Shown here piece by piece: positions 1-7,015 of a stretch of 14,817 nt of DNA. This stretch comes from Balneolaceae bacterium SMO_bin1. GTDB lineage: Bacteria > Bacteroidota > Rhodothermia > Balneolales > Balneolaceae. Below the pieces are notes generated by a model. It saw nothing but the letters and a program-made list of their open reading frames with translations, ran no database searches and was not told the origin of the DNA. The stretch is taken from assembly GCA_003123965.1 (NCBI GenBank), contig NNSL01000244.1:1-14817 (forward strand). Direction: 5' to 3'. The position numbers and the translations under genes are program-made. Position 1 is the first letter of the stretch; each line of letters opens with the position of its first letter.

Positions 1-128
1 GTAACCAGGGCACAAAAGAGGGGTTTACATTAAATTTTACAAGGCGAAAGGGTAACCGTTTTAAACCTTGCAGACAAATTTATTTTTATTAACTTAAATC
101 TGTTTTTCACACTACTGCGTATTAATCT

Positions 129-134
129 AAGGAG
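129..134 (+). promoter_or_regulatory. Ribosome binding site of the ECF sigma gene
   Basis: AAGGAG lies seven bases before the GTG at 142. It is one of the few clear Shine-Dalgarno sequences in this window. It favours the GTG start over the in-frame ATG at 214, which has no such site upstream. Confidence 0.7.
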
Positions 135-141
135 ACAGCAC

Positions 142-765
142 GTGTTCATCTTTACCATACTCGCTGCCATCGGTGAGGCCGCCCATTCGGGTTCTCAGCG
201 AGAGGTGGAACTTATGAAAAAAATAAAGGCCAAAGATGCCGATGCGCTCAGCAAATTGTATGATTTATATGATAGGCTGTTATTTGGTATGATTATTTCG
301 ATTGTGAAAAGTAAAGAAGAGGCTGAAGACGTATTGCAGGAAGTATTTGTAAACGTTTGGCAGAAAGCCCATACGTTTAATGAAAATCGAGGCAATGTGT
401 ACAGCTGGCTGGTTACCCTTGCCCGAAACCGAGCCATTGACCGCATCCGTTCGAAAGATTATAAAACACAGGAAAAAGCTTCGGTAAGCGTTCACGAACC
501 GGCCTTTAAGCTCGAAGGTAATACATTTGATCCGCTGGAAACCACGATTCACTCCGACCGCGCCGAGCTGGTTAAGCGTGCACTTGGGGAGATTCCCGAA
601 AAACAAAGCGAAGTGCTCAAAATTGCATACTATCGCGGCATGACGCAGTCGGAGATTTCTGACCATCTTGACATACCACTGGGTACGGTAAAAACCCGCA
701 CTCGACAAGGCATGATTAAACTGAAAAACATTTTAGAATCATTTATTCAACAAAATGAGCAATGA
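142..765 (+). CDS. ECF-type RNA polymerase sigma factor, SigK-like
   Basis: This is a 207-residue extracytoplasmic-function sigma factor that directs RNA polymerase to a stress or envelope regulon. Sigma region 2 spans about residues 35-105. It contains the AEDVLQEVF core-binding motif (61-69), then NRGNVYSWL and the ARNRAIDRIRS stretch used for -10 recognition. A linker of about 40 residues follows. Region 4 spans about 143-200, with the helix-turn-helix MTQSEISDHLDIPLGTVKTR that reads the -35 element. The GTG start is chosen for its AAGGAG site; the N-terminal 25 residues before MKKIKAK are unusual, so the ATG at 214 remains possible. The gene overlaps the anti-sigma gene by 11 bases, which suggests translational coupling and matched expression. 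SigK-type is inferred from the RskA-like partner; the regulon is unknown. Confidence 0.92.
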   Translation: MFIFTILAAIGEAAHSGSQREVELMKKIKAKDADALSKLYDLYDRLLFGMIISIVKSKEEAEDVLQEVFVNVWQKAHTFNENRGNVYSWLVTLARNRAIDRIRSKDYKTQEKASVSVHEPAFKLEGNTFDPLETTIHSDRAELVKRALGEIPEKQSEVLKIAYYRGMTQSEISDHLDIPLGTVKTRTRQGMIKLKNILESFIQQNEQ

Positions 766-1593
766 TACCTCACATACCGACCGCTTTGAAGAGCTCTGTG
801 CCGGGTATGTGCTAAACAGCCTGGACCACGAAGAGCAGCAGGAGTTTCAGCAAATGCTGGATGAAGCCAGCCAAGATCAGCTGCAGACATTCCATGAGTT
901 GCGCTCGGCTGCCAACCAGCTAGCTTTTACCGTTGAACGAGCACAGCCTTCTACTGCTGTTAAGGAACAGCTCATGGAAAAGGTGCAAGATAATGAATCT
1001 GCAGCCAGCGGCGAGCTGACGCCAGTAGCTTCGCCCGAGCAAGATGAACCTACAACCAGCAGCGGATACAACCGACAGAACCTGGCGATGGCTGCCTCGT
1101 TCGCGCTATTGCTTATTTCGCTTGCCTTGGTGGTATTTGTCTTTAACAAAATGCTACCATTAACAACCAGGAAGCACAAATTACCGAACTTGAATCCGAA
1201 CTGGAACAAAAAGAAGAAATGCTGGCCATTCTTGAAGCACGCACTGTTGATCTGGTGGCCATGAACGGCCTCGAAGTCAACCCTGACGGATACGGCAAAA
1301 TCATCTGGGATTCCGAACGGCAGCAGGCCCTGCTGCAGGTTTCTAATCTGCCGGAAGTACCTTCGGGCAAAGCGTACCAACTTTGGCTAATAAAAAATAA
1401 CGAACCGATTCCGTCGGCTACGTTTGCCGTTCGAAATGGTGGCGACAGAGGGTCATTCTTTAAGGTTGAGCAGCTCGCTGATGCCAATCAGCAGAATGCC
1501 AATGCGTTTGCTATTACGCTTGAACCTGAAGGCGGATCGCAGAAGCCCACCGGCGATATGTATTTACTCGGAAACGTGAACCAAGGAAATTAG
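755..1593 (+). CDS. RskA-type transmembrane anti-sigma factor (frameshifted in this sequence)
   Basis: This membrane anti-sigma factor should hold the upstream ECF factor inactive. An N-terminal cytoplasmic anti-sigma domain (about residues 10-60, with LCAGYVLNSLDHEEQQEF) is followed by an acidic, Ser/Thr-rich linker. One transmembrane helix lies at about 109-130. After it come a likely coiled coil (about 133-163, Glu/Leu/Gln-rich) and an RskA C-terminal domain with the typical LPEVPSGKAYQLWLIKNNEP motif. The frame breaks at about 1148-1151, just after the helix: AACAAAATG reads into an unrelated 37-residue tail ending at 1264. Adding one A to the four-A run gives a continuous protein of about 279 residues. 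Read literally, the product would keep the sigma-binding domain and helix but lose the outer sensor domain. A sequencing deletion is more likely, because gdh and dnaE show the same fault. Confidence 0.85.
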
Positions 1594-1612
1594 CACAAGA
1601 AATAACTACAAT

Positions 1613-1642
1613 AAAAAAGCCGGCTTATGTCCGGGCTTTTTT
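1613..1642. terminator. Bidirectional intrinsic terminator between converging genes
   Basis: AAAAAAGCC at 1613-1621 pairs with GGCTTTTTT at 1634-1642, a nine-base-pair stem with a short imperfect extension inside. The A and T tracts flank the stem symmetrically, so it can terminate the sigma/anti-sigma transcript on the + strand and the DUF4412-like gene on the - strand. Confidence 0.85.
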
Positions 1643-1665
1643 AGTCTTAGTAAGTTGCTAATAGC

Positions 1666-2421
1666 CTACTGGTTTTGGGCAGACTCAAACAAAAACTGCT
1701 GCCAATTTAATACCTTAACGTTGGACGGAATCTGTACTTTAGAGCGTGCCAAATCGGTTTTTGTTATAGTTGCTTCCCACGATGATGTAAGCGCCCCGTT
1801 TTCATACTGTTCCCACTTAACCGGGAAATACCCGTCGTCGAAAATGAGCTCTTTGGGGAAATTATTCATGTCAATGCCACCCATATTATCGCCCCAGGGT
1901 TCGGCCAGGATGCCCCAGTTAATGTCGAGGCCTTTGGTCATCCATGCCACTCCTTGCTTGTCGGGATTTTCTTTATCGGTAATCACAAATTTTTCTGTAG
2001 CATACCCCCCAATAGTCATTGATTCCCCGGTAGCTTCAATATTCATATTGGAATTCGCCTCTTCCATTTCCCGCTGCACATCGCTCTTGGCATCGCCGCC
2101 GAACATATTCATCATAGAAGTAATGCCTTCTTTGGTAATGCGCATTGCCCGGTTTTCGCCCGTCAGAACTACAAAATCTTTTTCGTTATGGCGAATTAAA
2201 ATACCCTCCGTGTGAATCTTGCCCCCCATTTTATAGCCTTCACTGCCCTGTAGCAGCATACTTTCGGGCGTAATGAATAATGTAAAGGCGTCCTCTGCCG
2301 GTTGTTTTTCACCATTTGTCATTTCATAACCCGTAAACTCAATAGTCCCCTCGAACTGAGCCACAGCGTTTCCGAATGAAAAACCGAATACCAAAAGTGC
2401 AATAAGAGATAATTTTTTCAT
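1666..2421 (-). CDS. Secreted DUF4412-like protein of unknown function
   Basis: This is a 251-residue exported protein. It opens with a classical signal peptide: MKK, a hydrophobic stretch, and a likely cleavage after AVA at residue 21. The mature part is acidic and rich in beta-forming segments. It starts with FEGTIEFTGYEMTNGEKQP and has a Met-rich central stretch (ITSMMNMFGG), then a GYATEKFVITDKE segment and a Trp-containing end. This order (YEG/FEG-type opening, Met-rich middle, 'GYATEK' turn, conversion to a modified value) resembles DUF4412 proteins of Bacteroidota, whose role is not known to me. It is likely periplasmic. It is transcribed alone: the mnmA terminator lies upstream and the two-way terminator lies downstream. 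The family assignment is by eye. Confidence 0.72.
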   Translation of the reverse strand: MKKLSLIALLVFGFSFGNAVAQFEGTIEFTGYEMTNGEKQPAEDAFTLFITPESMLLQGSEGYKMGGKIHTEGILIRHNEKDFVVLTGENRAMRITKEGITSMMNMFGGDAKSDVQREMEEANSNMNIEATGESMTIGGYATEKFVITDKENPDKQGVAWMTKGLDINWGILAEPWGDNMGGIDMNNFPKELIFDDGYFPVKWEQYENGALTSSWEATITKTDLARSKVQIPSNVKVLNWQQFLFESAQNQ

Positions 2422-2452
2422 AAAAAATTGGATTGATGAAAATTTTCAGACA

Positions 2453-2458
2453 ATTATA
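2453..2458 (-). promoter_or_regulatory. Candidate -10 element for the DUF4412-like gene
   Basis: A perfect TATAAT on the - strand sits about 32 bases before the start codon at 2421, between the mnmA terminator and this gene. A TTGAAA at 2479-2484 would be the obvious -35, but its 20-base spacing is too long for a standard sigma-70 promoter, so only the -10 is offered. Confidence 0.35.
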
Positions 2459-2492
2459 CCTTCAACGGAAGGAATAAGTTTCAATAATAAAA

Positions 2493-2520
2493 GAGCCTGT
2501 TCATAGCTATAAACAGGCTC
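2493..2520 (-). terminator. Intrinsic terminator of mnmA
   Basis: On the - strand, GAGCCTGTT and AACAGGCTC form a perfect nine-base-pair stem around a ten-base loop, followed directly by TTTTATTATT. It lies 27 bases after the mnmA stop codon and so separates mnmA from the secreted-protein gene. Confidence 0.85.
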
Positions 2521-2546
2521 GAGTGAATTTATATTGTTTACAATTT

Positions 2547-3677
2547 CTATCCGGCTTGTAAGGCGTCTACTTCTACATTTACTTTATGTATCCATCCGCC
2601 GGCTACCACATCACGCCCTTCGTAGCAGACAATCGCCTGTCCAGGTGTGATGGCTTCGCGTCCGGTAGGAAATGTAACTTGCATTTCATCATCTGCAATT
2701 TGTGAAACATATCCAGTTGCCCCGGAATCGTTATAGCGGATCATGCCGGTAATTTCCATTTCATCTTCGGGGATGCTGTCATACTTCACCATATTGAGCT
2801 CTTTGGCCCGGCAGGTGGTGCTGATCAGATCTTCTTTTTCCCCAACTTCAATAATATTGGTTTCCGGATCGATATTGGTTACGTACACCGGTTTACCAAG
2901 CGCCAGGTGCAACCCGCGCCGCTGACCAATGGTGTAAAATGGGTAGCCTTCGTGCTCTCCCACAATATTTCCATCCTGATCAACAAATTTGCCACCGCCA
3001 ACGCGCTCTTCTAGTCCATCTACGCGGTCTTTAAGAAAGCGGCGGTAGTCGTCATCAGGGACGAAACAGATTTCGTATGAATCTGGCTTATCGGCCACTT
3101 TGTCGAGGCCAAATTCTTCGGCCATGTCTCGGATTTCTGTTTTCTCATATGTGCCAAGCGGAAAGATGGTCCGCGCCAAATGCTTCTGCTGCACACCCCA
3201 AAGTGCGTACGACTGATCTTTTCGAGGATCGAGCCCGCGCGAAATCACATATCGCCCGTTTTCTTCGCGTACTTTAGCGTAGTGACCGGTAGCAATGTAA
3301 TCACAACCGAGATTATCTGCTCGGCGCAGCAGGGCTGCCCATTTAATATGCGTATTGCAAAGCACGCACGGATTTGGCGTGCGGCCTTCCATATAATCTT
3401 CTACAAACCGATCAATCACCCAGTCGCCGAACTCATCACGGATATCAACAATAAAATGTTTGAACCCGTGATTTACAGCAATTTGACGCGCATCATTCAT
3501 GGACTCCAGCGTGCAGCAGCCTGTTTCCTTGTCCGACTTACCGCCCACACGGGAATAGTCCCACGTTTTCATGGTAATGCCGATGACGTCGTATCCTTGT
3601 TCTTTAAGCATTACAGCCGCAACCGAAGAGTCTACCCCTCCGCTCATGGCCACTAATACTCGTCCTTTGCTGCTCAT
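2547..3677 (-). CDS. mnmA: tRNA-specific 2-thiouridylase MnmA
   Basis: MnmA transfers sulfur to uridine 34 of the tRNAs for Lys, Glu and Gln, after activating the base with ATP. The 376-residue length is normal for the family. The ATP pyrophosphatase P-loop SGGVDSS is at 12-18. The expected catalytic cysteines are C107, in NPCVLCN, and C204, in SYEICFVP; they match the positions of Cys102 and Cys199 of the E. coli enzyme. The ATGHYAK, KDQSYALWG and YTIGQRRGL motifs and a C-terminal beta-barrel region are all present. The insert GGKSDKETGCC after the nucleotide-binding part is typical of Bacteroidota-type MnmA. It appears to be a single-gene unit with its own terminator. The sulfur relay proteins that feed it are not in the window. 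Confidence 0.97.
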   Translation of the reverse strand: MSSKGRVLVAMSGGVDSSVAAVMLKEQGYDVIGITMKTWDYSRVGGKSDKETGCCTLESMNDARQIAVNHGFKHFIVDIRDEFGDWVIDRFVEDYMEGRTPNPCVLCNTHIKWAALLRRADNLGCDYIATGHYAKVREENGRYVISRGLDPRKDQSYALWGVQQKHLARTIFPLGTYEKTEIRDMAEEFGLDKVADKPDSYEICFVPDDDYRRFLKDRVDGLEERVGGGKFVDQDGNIVGEHEGYPFYTIGQRRGLHLALGKPVYVTNIDPETNIIEVGEKEDLISTTCRAKELNMVKYDSIPEDEMEITGMIRYNDSGATGYVSQIADDEMQVTFPTGREAITPGQAIVCYEGRDVVAGGWIHKVNVEVDALQAG

Positions 3678-3828
3678 TGTGTGTAACTGGTTATTAATGA
3701 TTGGTTATGCATCCATCGCTAATTGATACTATTGCCAGTACCTGACGATTGGAGAAACTTGAATATACAAAAAAGATGTGTATTTCGTATGAAGCAAGGT
3801 CAAATACCAAGTAACTATGAAGCTATAG

Positions 3829-4326
3829 CTACATATATAAATACGGTTTCCAGTCGTCTTCGATAACGCCAAGCAGCGACTGGAAAAACGTAATATGCAC
3901 AGGCTGAAATGGCTCTTGGCTCAGCTCCATATTCGCTTCATCGGGGGTGAGGTCGCCTTTTCGCACATTACATTCGTTGCAGGCGGTAGCCAGATTTTCC
4001 CACGTATCGCGGCCGCCCCTGCTGCGCGGTAACACATGGTCAATTGTAAGATTGTGATTAGATCCGCAGTACAGGCATCGGTTTCCGTCACGCTTCATGA
4101 TGTTGTGACGCGACAACACGATGTTTTTATACGGCAAGTTGATGTATCGGCGCAACCGAATGACCGATGGATAGGAATACTCTTTTTTAACCGTCCTTAT
4201 TTTACGTTCTGGGTAATCATGCAGCAGCTCCGCCTTGTCCATAAAGAGCAACTTCATGGACCGGTGCACCGAGCACACACTCAGTGGCTGATAATCTTTA
4301 TTTAGTACAAGTACGCTGGCATCCAT
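3829..4326 (-). CDS. HNH endonuclease family protein
   Basis: This 165-residue protein belongs to the stand-alone HNH proteins common on bacterial chromosomes. The N-terminal half begins VLVLNKDYQPLSVCSVHRSM, a conserved feature of the subfamily. The HNH module follows: a CLYCG zinc knuckle at 84-88, IDHVLPRSRGG at 95-105 carrying the Asp-His of the active site, NLATACNECN at 111-120 with the second zinc cysteine pair (C116, C119), and then VRKGDLTPDEA. The catalytic pattern looks complete, so nuclease activity is plausible, but the cellular role of this subfamily is not established. There is no methyltransferase or partner gene next to it that would suggest a restriction system. It is probably transcribed from its own promoter in the gap before gdh. 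Confidence 0.9.
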   Translation of the reverse strand: MDASVLVLNKDYQPLSVCSVHRSMKLLFMDKAELLHDYPERKIRTVKKEYSYPSVIRLRRYINLPYKNIVLSRHNIMKRDGNRCLYCGSNHNLTIDHVLPRSRGGRDTWENLATACNECNVRKGDLTPDEANMELSQEPFQPVHITFFQSLLGVIEDDWKPYLYM

Positions 4327-4380
4327 TGTTACGGAACCTATTGCTGCAGACAGTGATAATGATACGTAAAATGTATTAAC

Positions 4381-4414
4381 TGTTGAATCAACATGATATT
4401 TTGCATAAATGCAA
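4381..4414. repeat. Two adjacent short inverted repeats upstream of the HNH gene
   Basis: TGTTGA-A-TCAACA (4381-4393) and TTGCAT-AA-ATGCAA (4401-4414) both have perfect six-base arms. They lie seven bases apart, about 55-88 bases upstream of the HNH start codon. They could be operator sites, but short AT-rich palindromes also arise by chance. Confidence 0.4.
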
Positions 4415-4620
4415 CAAAAAAGGTGTGGTGCAAGCCCCAGAGCTACACAAAGACCAATATCAGCAATCCAACCAGAAACAGTAACGCGTAGTTTTGCTTT
4501 CTATTTTATAGTAAATGCTCGTTACAGCAAAGCATTTGGACTTGTATTTCTAAATATCTAGCCCATGAAAGGGAGCAAAGGCCGTTTATTAAAAAATTAT
4601 TCTAATTCTCTTAACCATTC

Positions 4621-4635
4621 TATGAAATTTTCATA
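4621..4635. promoter_or_regulatory. Candidate operator upstream of gdh
   Basis: TATGAAA-T-TTTCATA is a perfect inverted repeat with seven-base arms and one central base, about 70 bases before the gdh start codon. It overlaps TACTTTTA (4634-4641), which matches the Bacteroidota -7 consensus TAnnTTTG at all but the last position. A repressor bound here would block such a promoter. The -33 element is poor, so this is only a candidate. Confidence 0.35.
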
Positions 4636-4703
4636 CTTTTAGCCCATAATTTCAGTGCCGCAATAAAAACTAAAAATACCAGCGTTCAACGCATATTCCA
4701 TTT

Positions 4704-6010
4704 ATGCCTTACAATAAAAACATGTACACTACAGGCTACTATAAAGAACCAGGCCCTATTCTCGACGAAGACTCCCCTTTCACCTCCATGATGGAGCGGT
4801 TCAAATTTGCTGCCAACCTTCTTGAGCTCGATGAAGGTATGTTTAAATATCTAGCTAGTCCCGTAAAACAGGTCATCGTTTCCATTCCTGTAGTGATGGA
4901 TTCCGGAGATATCGAAGTTTTTGAAGGTTACCGCGTAATCCACGACAATGTGCTCGGGCCATCAAAAGGCGGTGTTCGCTACGCGCCCGATGTTACTATA
5001 GATGAAGTAAAAGCACTGGCCTCTTGGATGACCTGGAAGTGTGCAATCGTAAACGTGCCTTTTGGTGGAGCCAAAGGCGGCGTGCGATGCAACCCCAAAA
5101 ACTTGTCGAAAGGTGAACTGGAACGGCTTACCCGTCGATATACCTCTAATTTGCTCGAGGTATTTGGTCCCGATCGCGATATTCCCGCACCGGATATGAA
5201 CACGAACGAGCAAATTATGGCGTGGATTATGGACACCTACAGCATGAACGCGCATAAAACAGAAACAGCTGTAGTAACCGGCAAACCGATTATTTTGGGC
5301 GGCTCACAGGGTCGAAAAGAAGCTACCGGCCGGGGTGTTGTGACTGTTACGCTGGCCGCACTGAACAAAAAAGGTATGCTCCCTAATAAATGTAGCGTTG
5401 CGGTTCAGGGCTTTGGGAATGTGGGCTCTGTTTCAGCACAGCTAATGTATGAACAGGGCGCAAAAGTACTGGCTATCAGCGATATTCGGGCGGATACTAC
5501 AATAGGAACGGAATTGATATTCCCAAAGCAATTGAATACGCCGCCAATAATAACAATTTGCTGGAAGGCTTTCCGGCCGCCGAACAAATTACCAACGAAG
5601 AACTCCTACAGCTCGAATGCGACGTGCTCATTCCTGCTGCCAAAGAAGACCAAATCAGCCGCCAAAATGCGGGAGACATAAAAGCTAAGATTATTTCCGA
5701 AGGTGCAAATGGCCCGGTAACAGCCAACGCCGACTCCATTCTGGAGGAGAAAGGCATAATGGTGATTCCTGATATTCTGGCCAATGCCGGCGGAGTTACC
5801 GTATCATATTTTGAGTGGGTGCAAGATCGCCAAGGTTATTTCTGGACAGAAGAGCGTGTAAATCGTCGGTTAAACCGCATGATGCGAGATGCTTTTGACA
5901 ACCTCTTTAACGTAAGCGAAGAGCACGGCATTACGCTGCGACAAGCCGCCTATGTATATGGTATAGATAAAGTTGCAAAAACCCTGAAAATGCGCGGAAT
6001 CTACGGTTAG
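4704..6010 (+). CDS. Glu/Leu/Phe/Val dehydrogenase family protein, probably glutamate dehydrogenase (frameshifted in this sequence)
   Basis: This enzyme oxidatively deaminates an amino acid, most likely glutamate, to the 2-oxo acid and ammonia with NAD(P), linking nitrogen and carbon metabolism. The dimerisation and catalytic domain contains GPSKGGVRY, KCAIVNVPFGGAKGG with the active-site lysine, and PAPDMNTNEQIMAW with the catalytic aspartate. The Rossmann domain follows with VAVQGFGNVGSVSA. The C-terminal part has CDVLIPAAKEDQI, SEGANGP, and PDILANAGGVTVSYFEW. The frame breaks at about 5486: after AISDI the sequence should read SGGYYNRNGIDIP, but one base is missing in the ATTCGGGC stretch. 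Adding one T gives about 435 residues, a normal length. The start is the first ATG; M7 is an alternative, and neither has a clear ribosome site. The RsbW-like gene follows after 47 bases and may be co-transcribed. Confidence 0.93.
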
Positions 6011-6057
6011 TGATTCCTCGTATACCAATTTGTATATAACTTAGCCTGAAAACTTTT

Positions 6058-6468
6058 ATGGCAAAAACTGAATTGGACAGTTTAACATTGCGATCTACCT
6101 TCGACGAGGTTGAACGGCTGGAGCCTTTCCTGGACAACCTGCAAGATGTTCTGAATTTTAGTGATGAACAGTTCCCAAAAATTCGTCTGGCTCTTAACGA
6201 AGCGGTAACCAATGCAATAGTGCACGGCAACAAGCAAGATGAATCCAAGAAGGTGGATATTGTTGCCTATAGAAAAGATGGAGAGCTTATAATTAGTGTC
6301 AAAGACGAAGGTCCCGGCTTCGATCCTTCATCACTGCCAAACCCTTTAAAGGAAGAAAATTTACTTAAGGAATCGGGGCGGGGTATTTTTCTTATTAAGG
6401 AACAAGCCGATGAGGTGCAATTTGAAGACAACGCCACCAAACTCATCATGCATTTCATAATAAAGTAA
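6058..6468 (+). CDS. RsbW-like anti-sigma regulatory factor / ATP-binding protein (HATPase_c)
   Basis: This 136-residue protein consists of one GHKL-type ATP-binding domain of the RsbW/SpoIIAB kind. Proteins of this kind bind a sigma factor or phosphorylate an anti-sigma antagonist on serine. The N-box EAVTNAIVHGNK (residues 48-59) has the metal- and ATP-binding Glu and Asn, the G1 box is DEGPGFDP (83-90), and the G2 box is SGRGIFLI (106-113). The whole protein is only this domain, with no sensor, receiver or dimerisation part. No STAS-domain antagonist, PP2C phosphatase or sigma partner lies beside it, so its target cannot be named from context. It sits 47 bases behind gdh on the same strand. 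Family confidence is high and the exact role is low. Confidence 0.85.
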   Translation: MAKTELDSLTLRSTFDEVERLEPFLDNLQDVLNFSDEQFPKIRLALNEAVTNAIVHGNKQDESKKVDIVAYRKDGELIISVKDEGPGFDPSSLPNPLKEENLLKESGRGIFLIKEQADEVQFEDNATKLIMHFIIK

Positions 6469-6475
6469 AATAAAA

Positions 6476-6505
6476 AACCGCCCCAAAGCTTACCTCAGGG
6501 CGGTT
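6476..6505 (-). terminator. Intrinsic terminator of the thioredoxin gene
   Basis: AACCGCCC (6476-6483) and GGGCGGTT (6498-6505) form an eight-base-pair GC-rich stem. On the - strand it is followed by TTTTTTATTTT, ideal for ending the thioredoxin transcript. On the + strand the tail is poor in T, so it would end the RsbW-like transcript less well. Confidence 0.85.
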
Positions 6506-6526
6506 AGTATTTCTGAATGCAAGTCG

Positions 6527-6853
6527 TTAGTTGGTCAGCTGGGCATCAAGCTGCTTTTTCAGTTGAGCTTTCGGTACTGCACCAACAATCTGATCAACCA
6601 CTTCACCATTTTTAAAAATCAATAGCGTTGGTATGCTGCGCACGCCATATTCAGTGGCTATTTGATTATTATCTACATCAACCTTGCCAATTTTAGCCTT
6701 TCCTTCATATTCGCCGGCTAGCTCGTCCACTACGGGTCCTACCATACGGCAAGGTCCGCACCATTCGGCCCAAAAATCGACCAAAACAGGCTTATCGGCA
6801 TTAAGTACTTCTTCTTCGAATGACTCATCAGTAAATTTTAACGCTTTACTCAT
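6527..6853 (-). CDS. trxA: Thioredoxin
   Basis: This 108-residue cytosolic thioredoxin reduces protein disulfides and is itself reduced by thioredoxin reductase. The redox site WCGPC is at residues 31-35, preceded by VLVDFWAE. The conserved cis-proline is P75, in [12 protein letters not shown], and the usual Asp of the buried ionic pair is in VDFWAE. There is no signal peptide, so it is cytoplasmic. The length and motif order match standard TrxA. It lies downstream of dnaE on the same strand but 162 bases away, so it probably has its own promoter, and it ends in a strong terminator. The reductase gene is not in the window. Confidence 0.97.
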   Translation of the reverse strand: MSKALKFTDESFEEEVLNADKPVLVDFWAEWCGPCRMVGPVVDELAGEYEGKAKIGKVDVDNNQIATEYGVRSIPTLLIFKNGEVVDQIVGAVPKAQLKKQLDAQLTN

Positions 6854-7015
6854 AATAATATTTGTTCATTTATTGGTTATCAAAACTTTTTGAACCGCAC
6901 TAGAATATCTGAAATCAATAATGCATTGTCATATCGCATCTTATTATTGATATCATCACAGTAATTTATCTTACGATATTAAACACAATTTTTGATGTAA
7001 TTGAAAAACTTCACT

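Larger units (their letters stand above)
4327..4703. other. Non-coding gap between HNH gene and gdh
   Basis: This 377-base AT-rich stretch lies between two divergently transcribed genes, so it should hold both promoters. I see no tRNA, no convincing small gene and no riboswitch I recognise. It does hold three short inverted repeats, listed separately: two close to the HNH gene and one close to gdh. A 25-codon open frame at 4565-4642 has no ribosome site and was not called. Confidence 0.6.

Noticed and set aside
1..120. Tail of an upstream gene, and an ECF-type autoregulated promoter (GTAACC at 52-57)
   Set aside because: No frame here shows recognisable protein, and the AACC element has no -10 partner at a standard distance.
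3829..4326. HNH gene as part of a restriction or anti-phage defence island
   Set aside because: No methyltransferase, helicase or other defence gene is nearby, and the protein matches a common stand-alone chromosomal subfamily.
4565..4642. 25-codon open frame upstream of gdh, as a possible leader peptide
   Set aside because: It has no ribosome site, no run of regulatory codons and no attenuator hairpin, and it overlaps the inverted repeat thought to be an operator.
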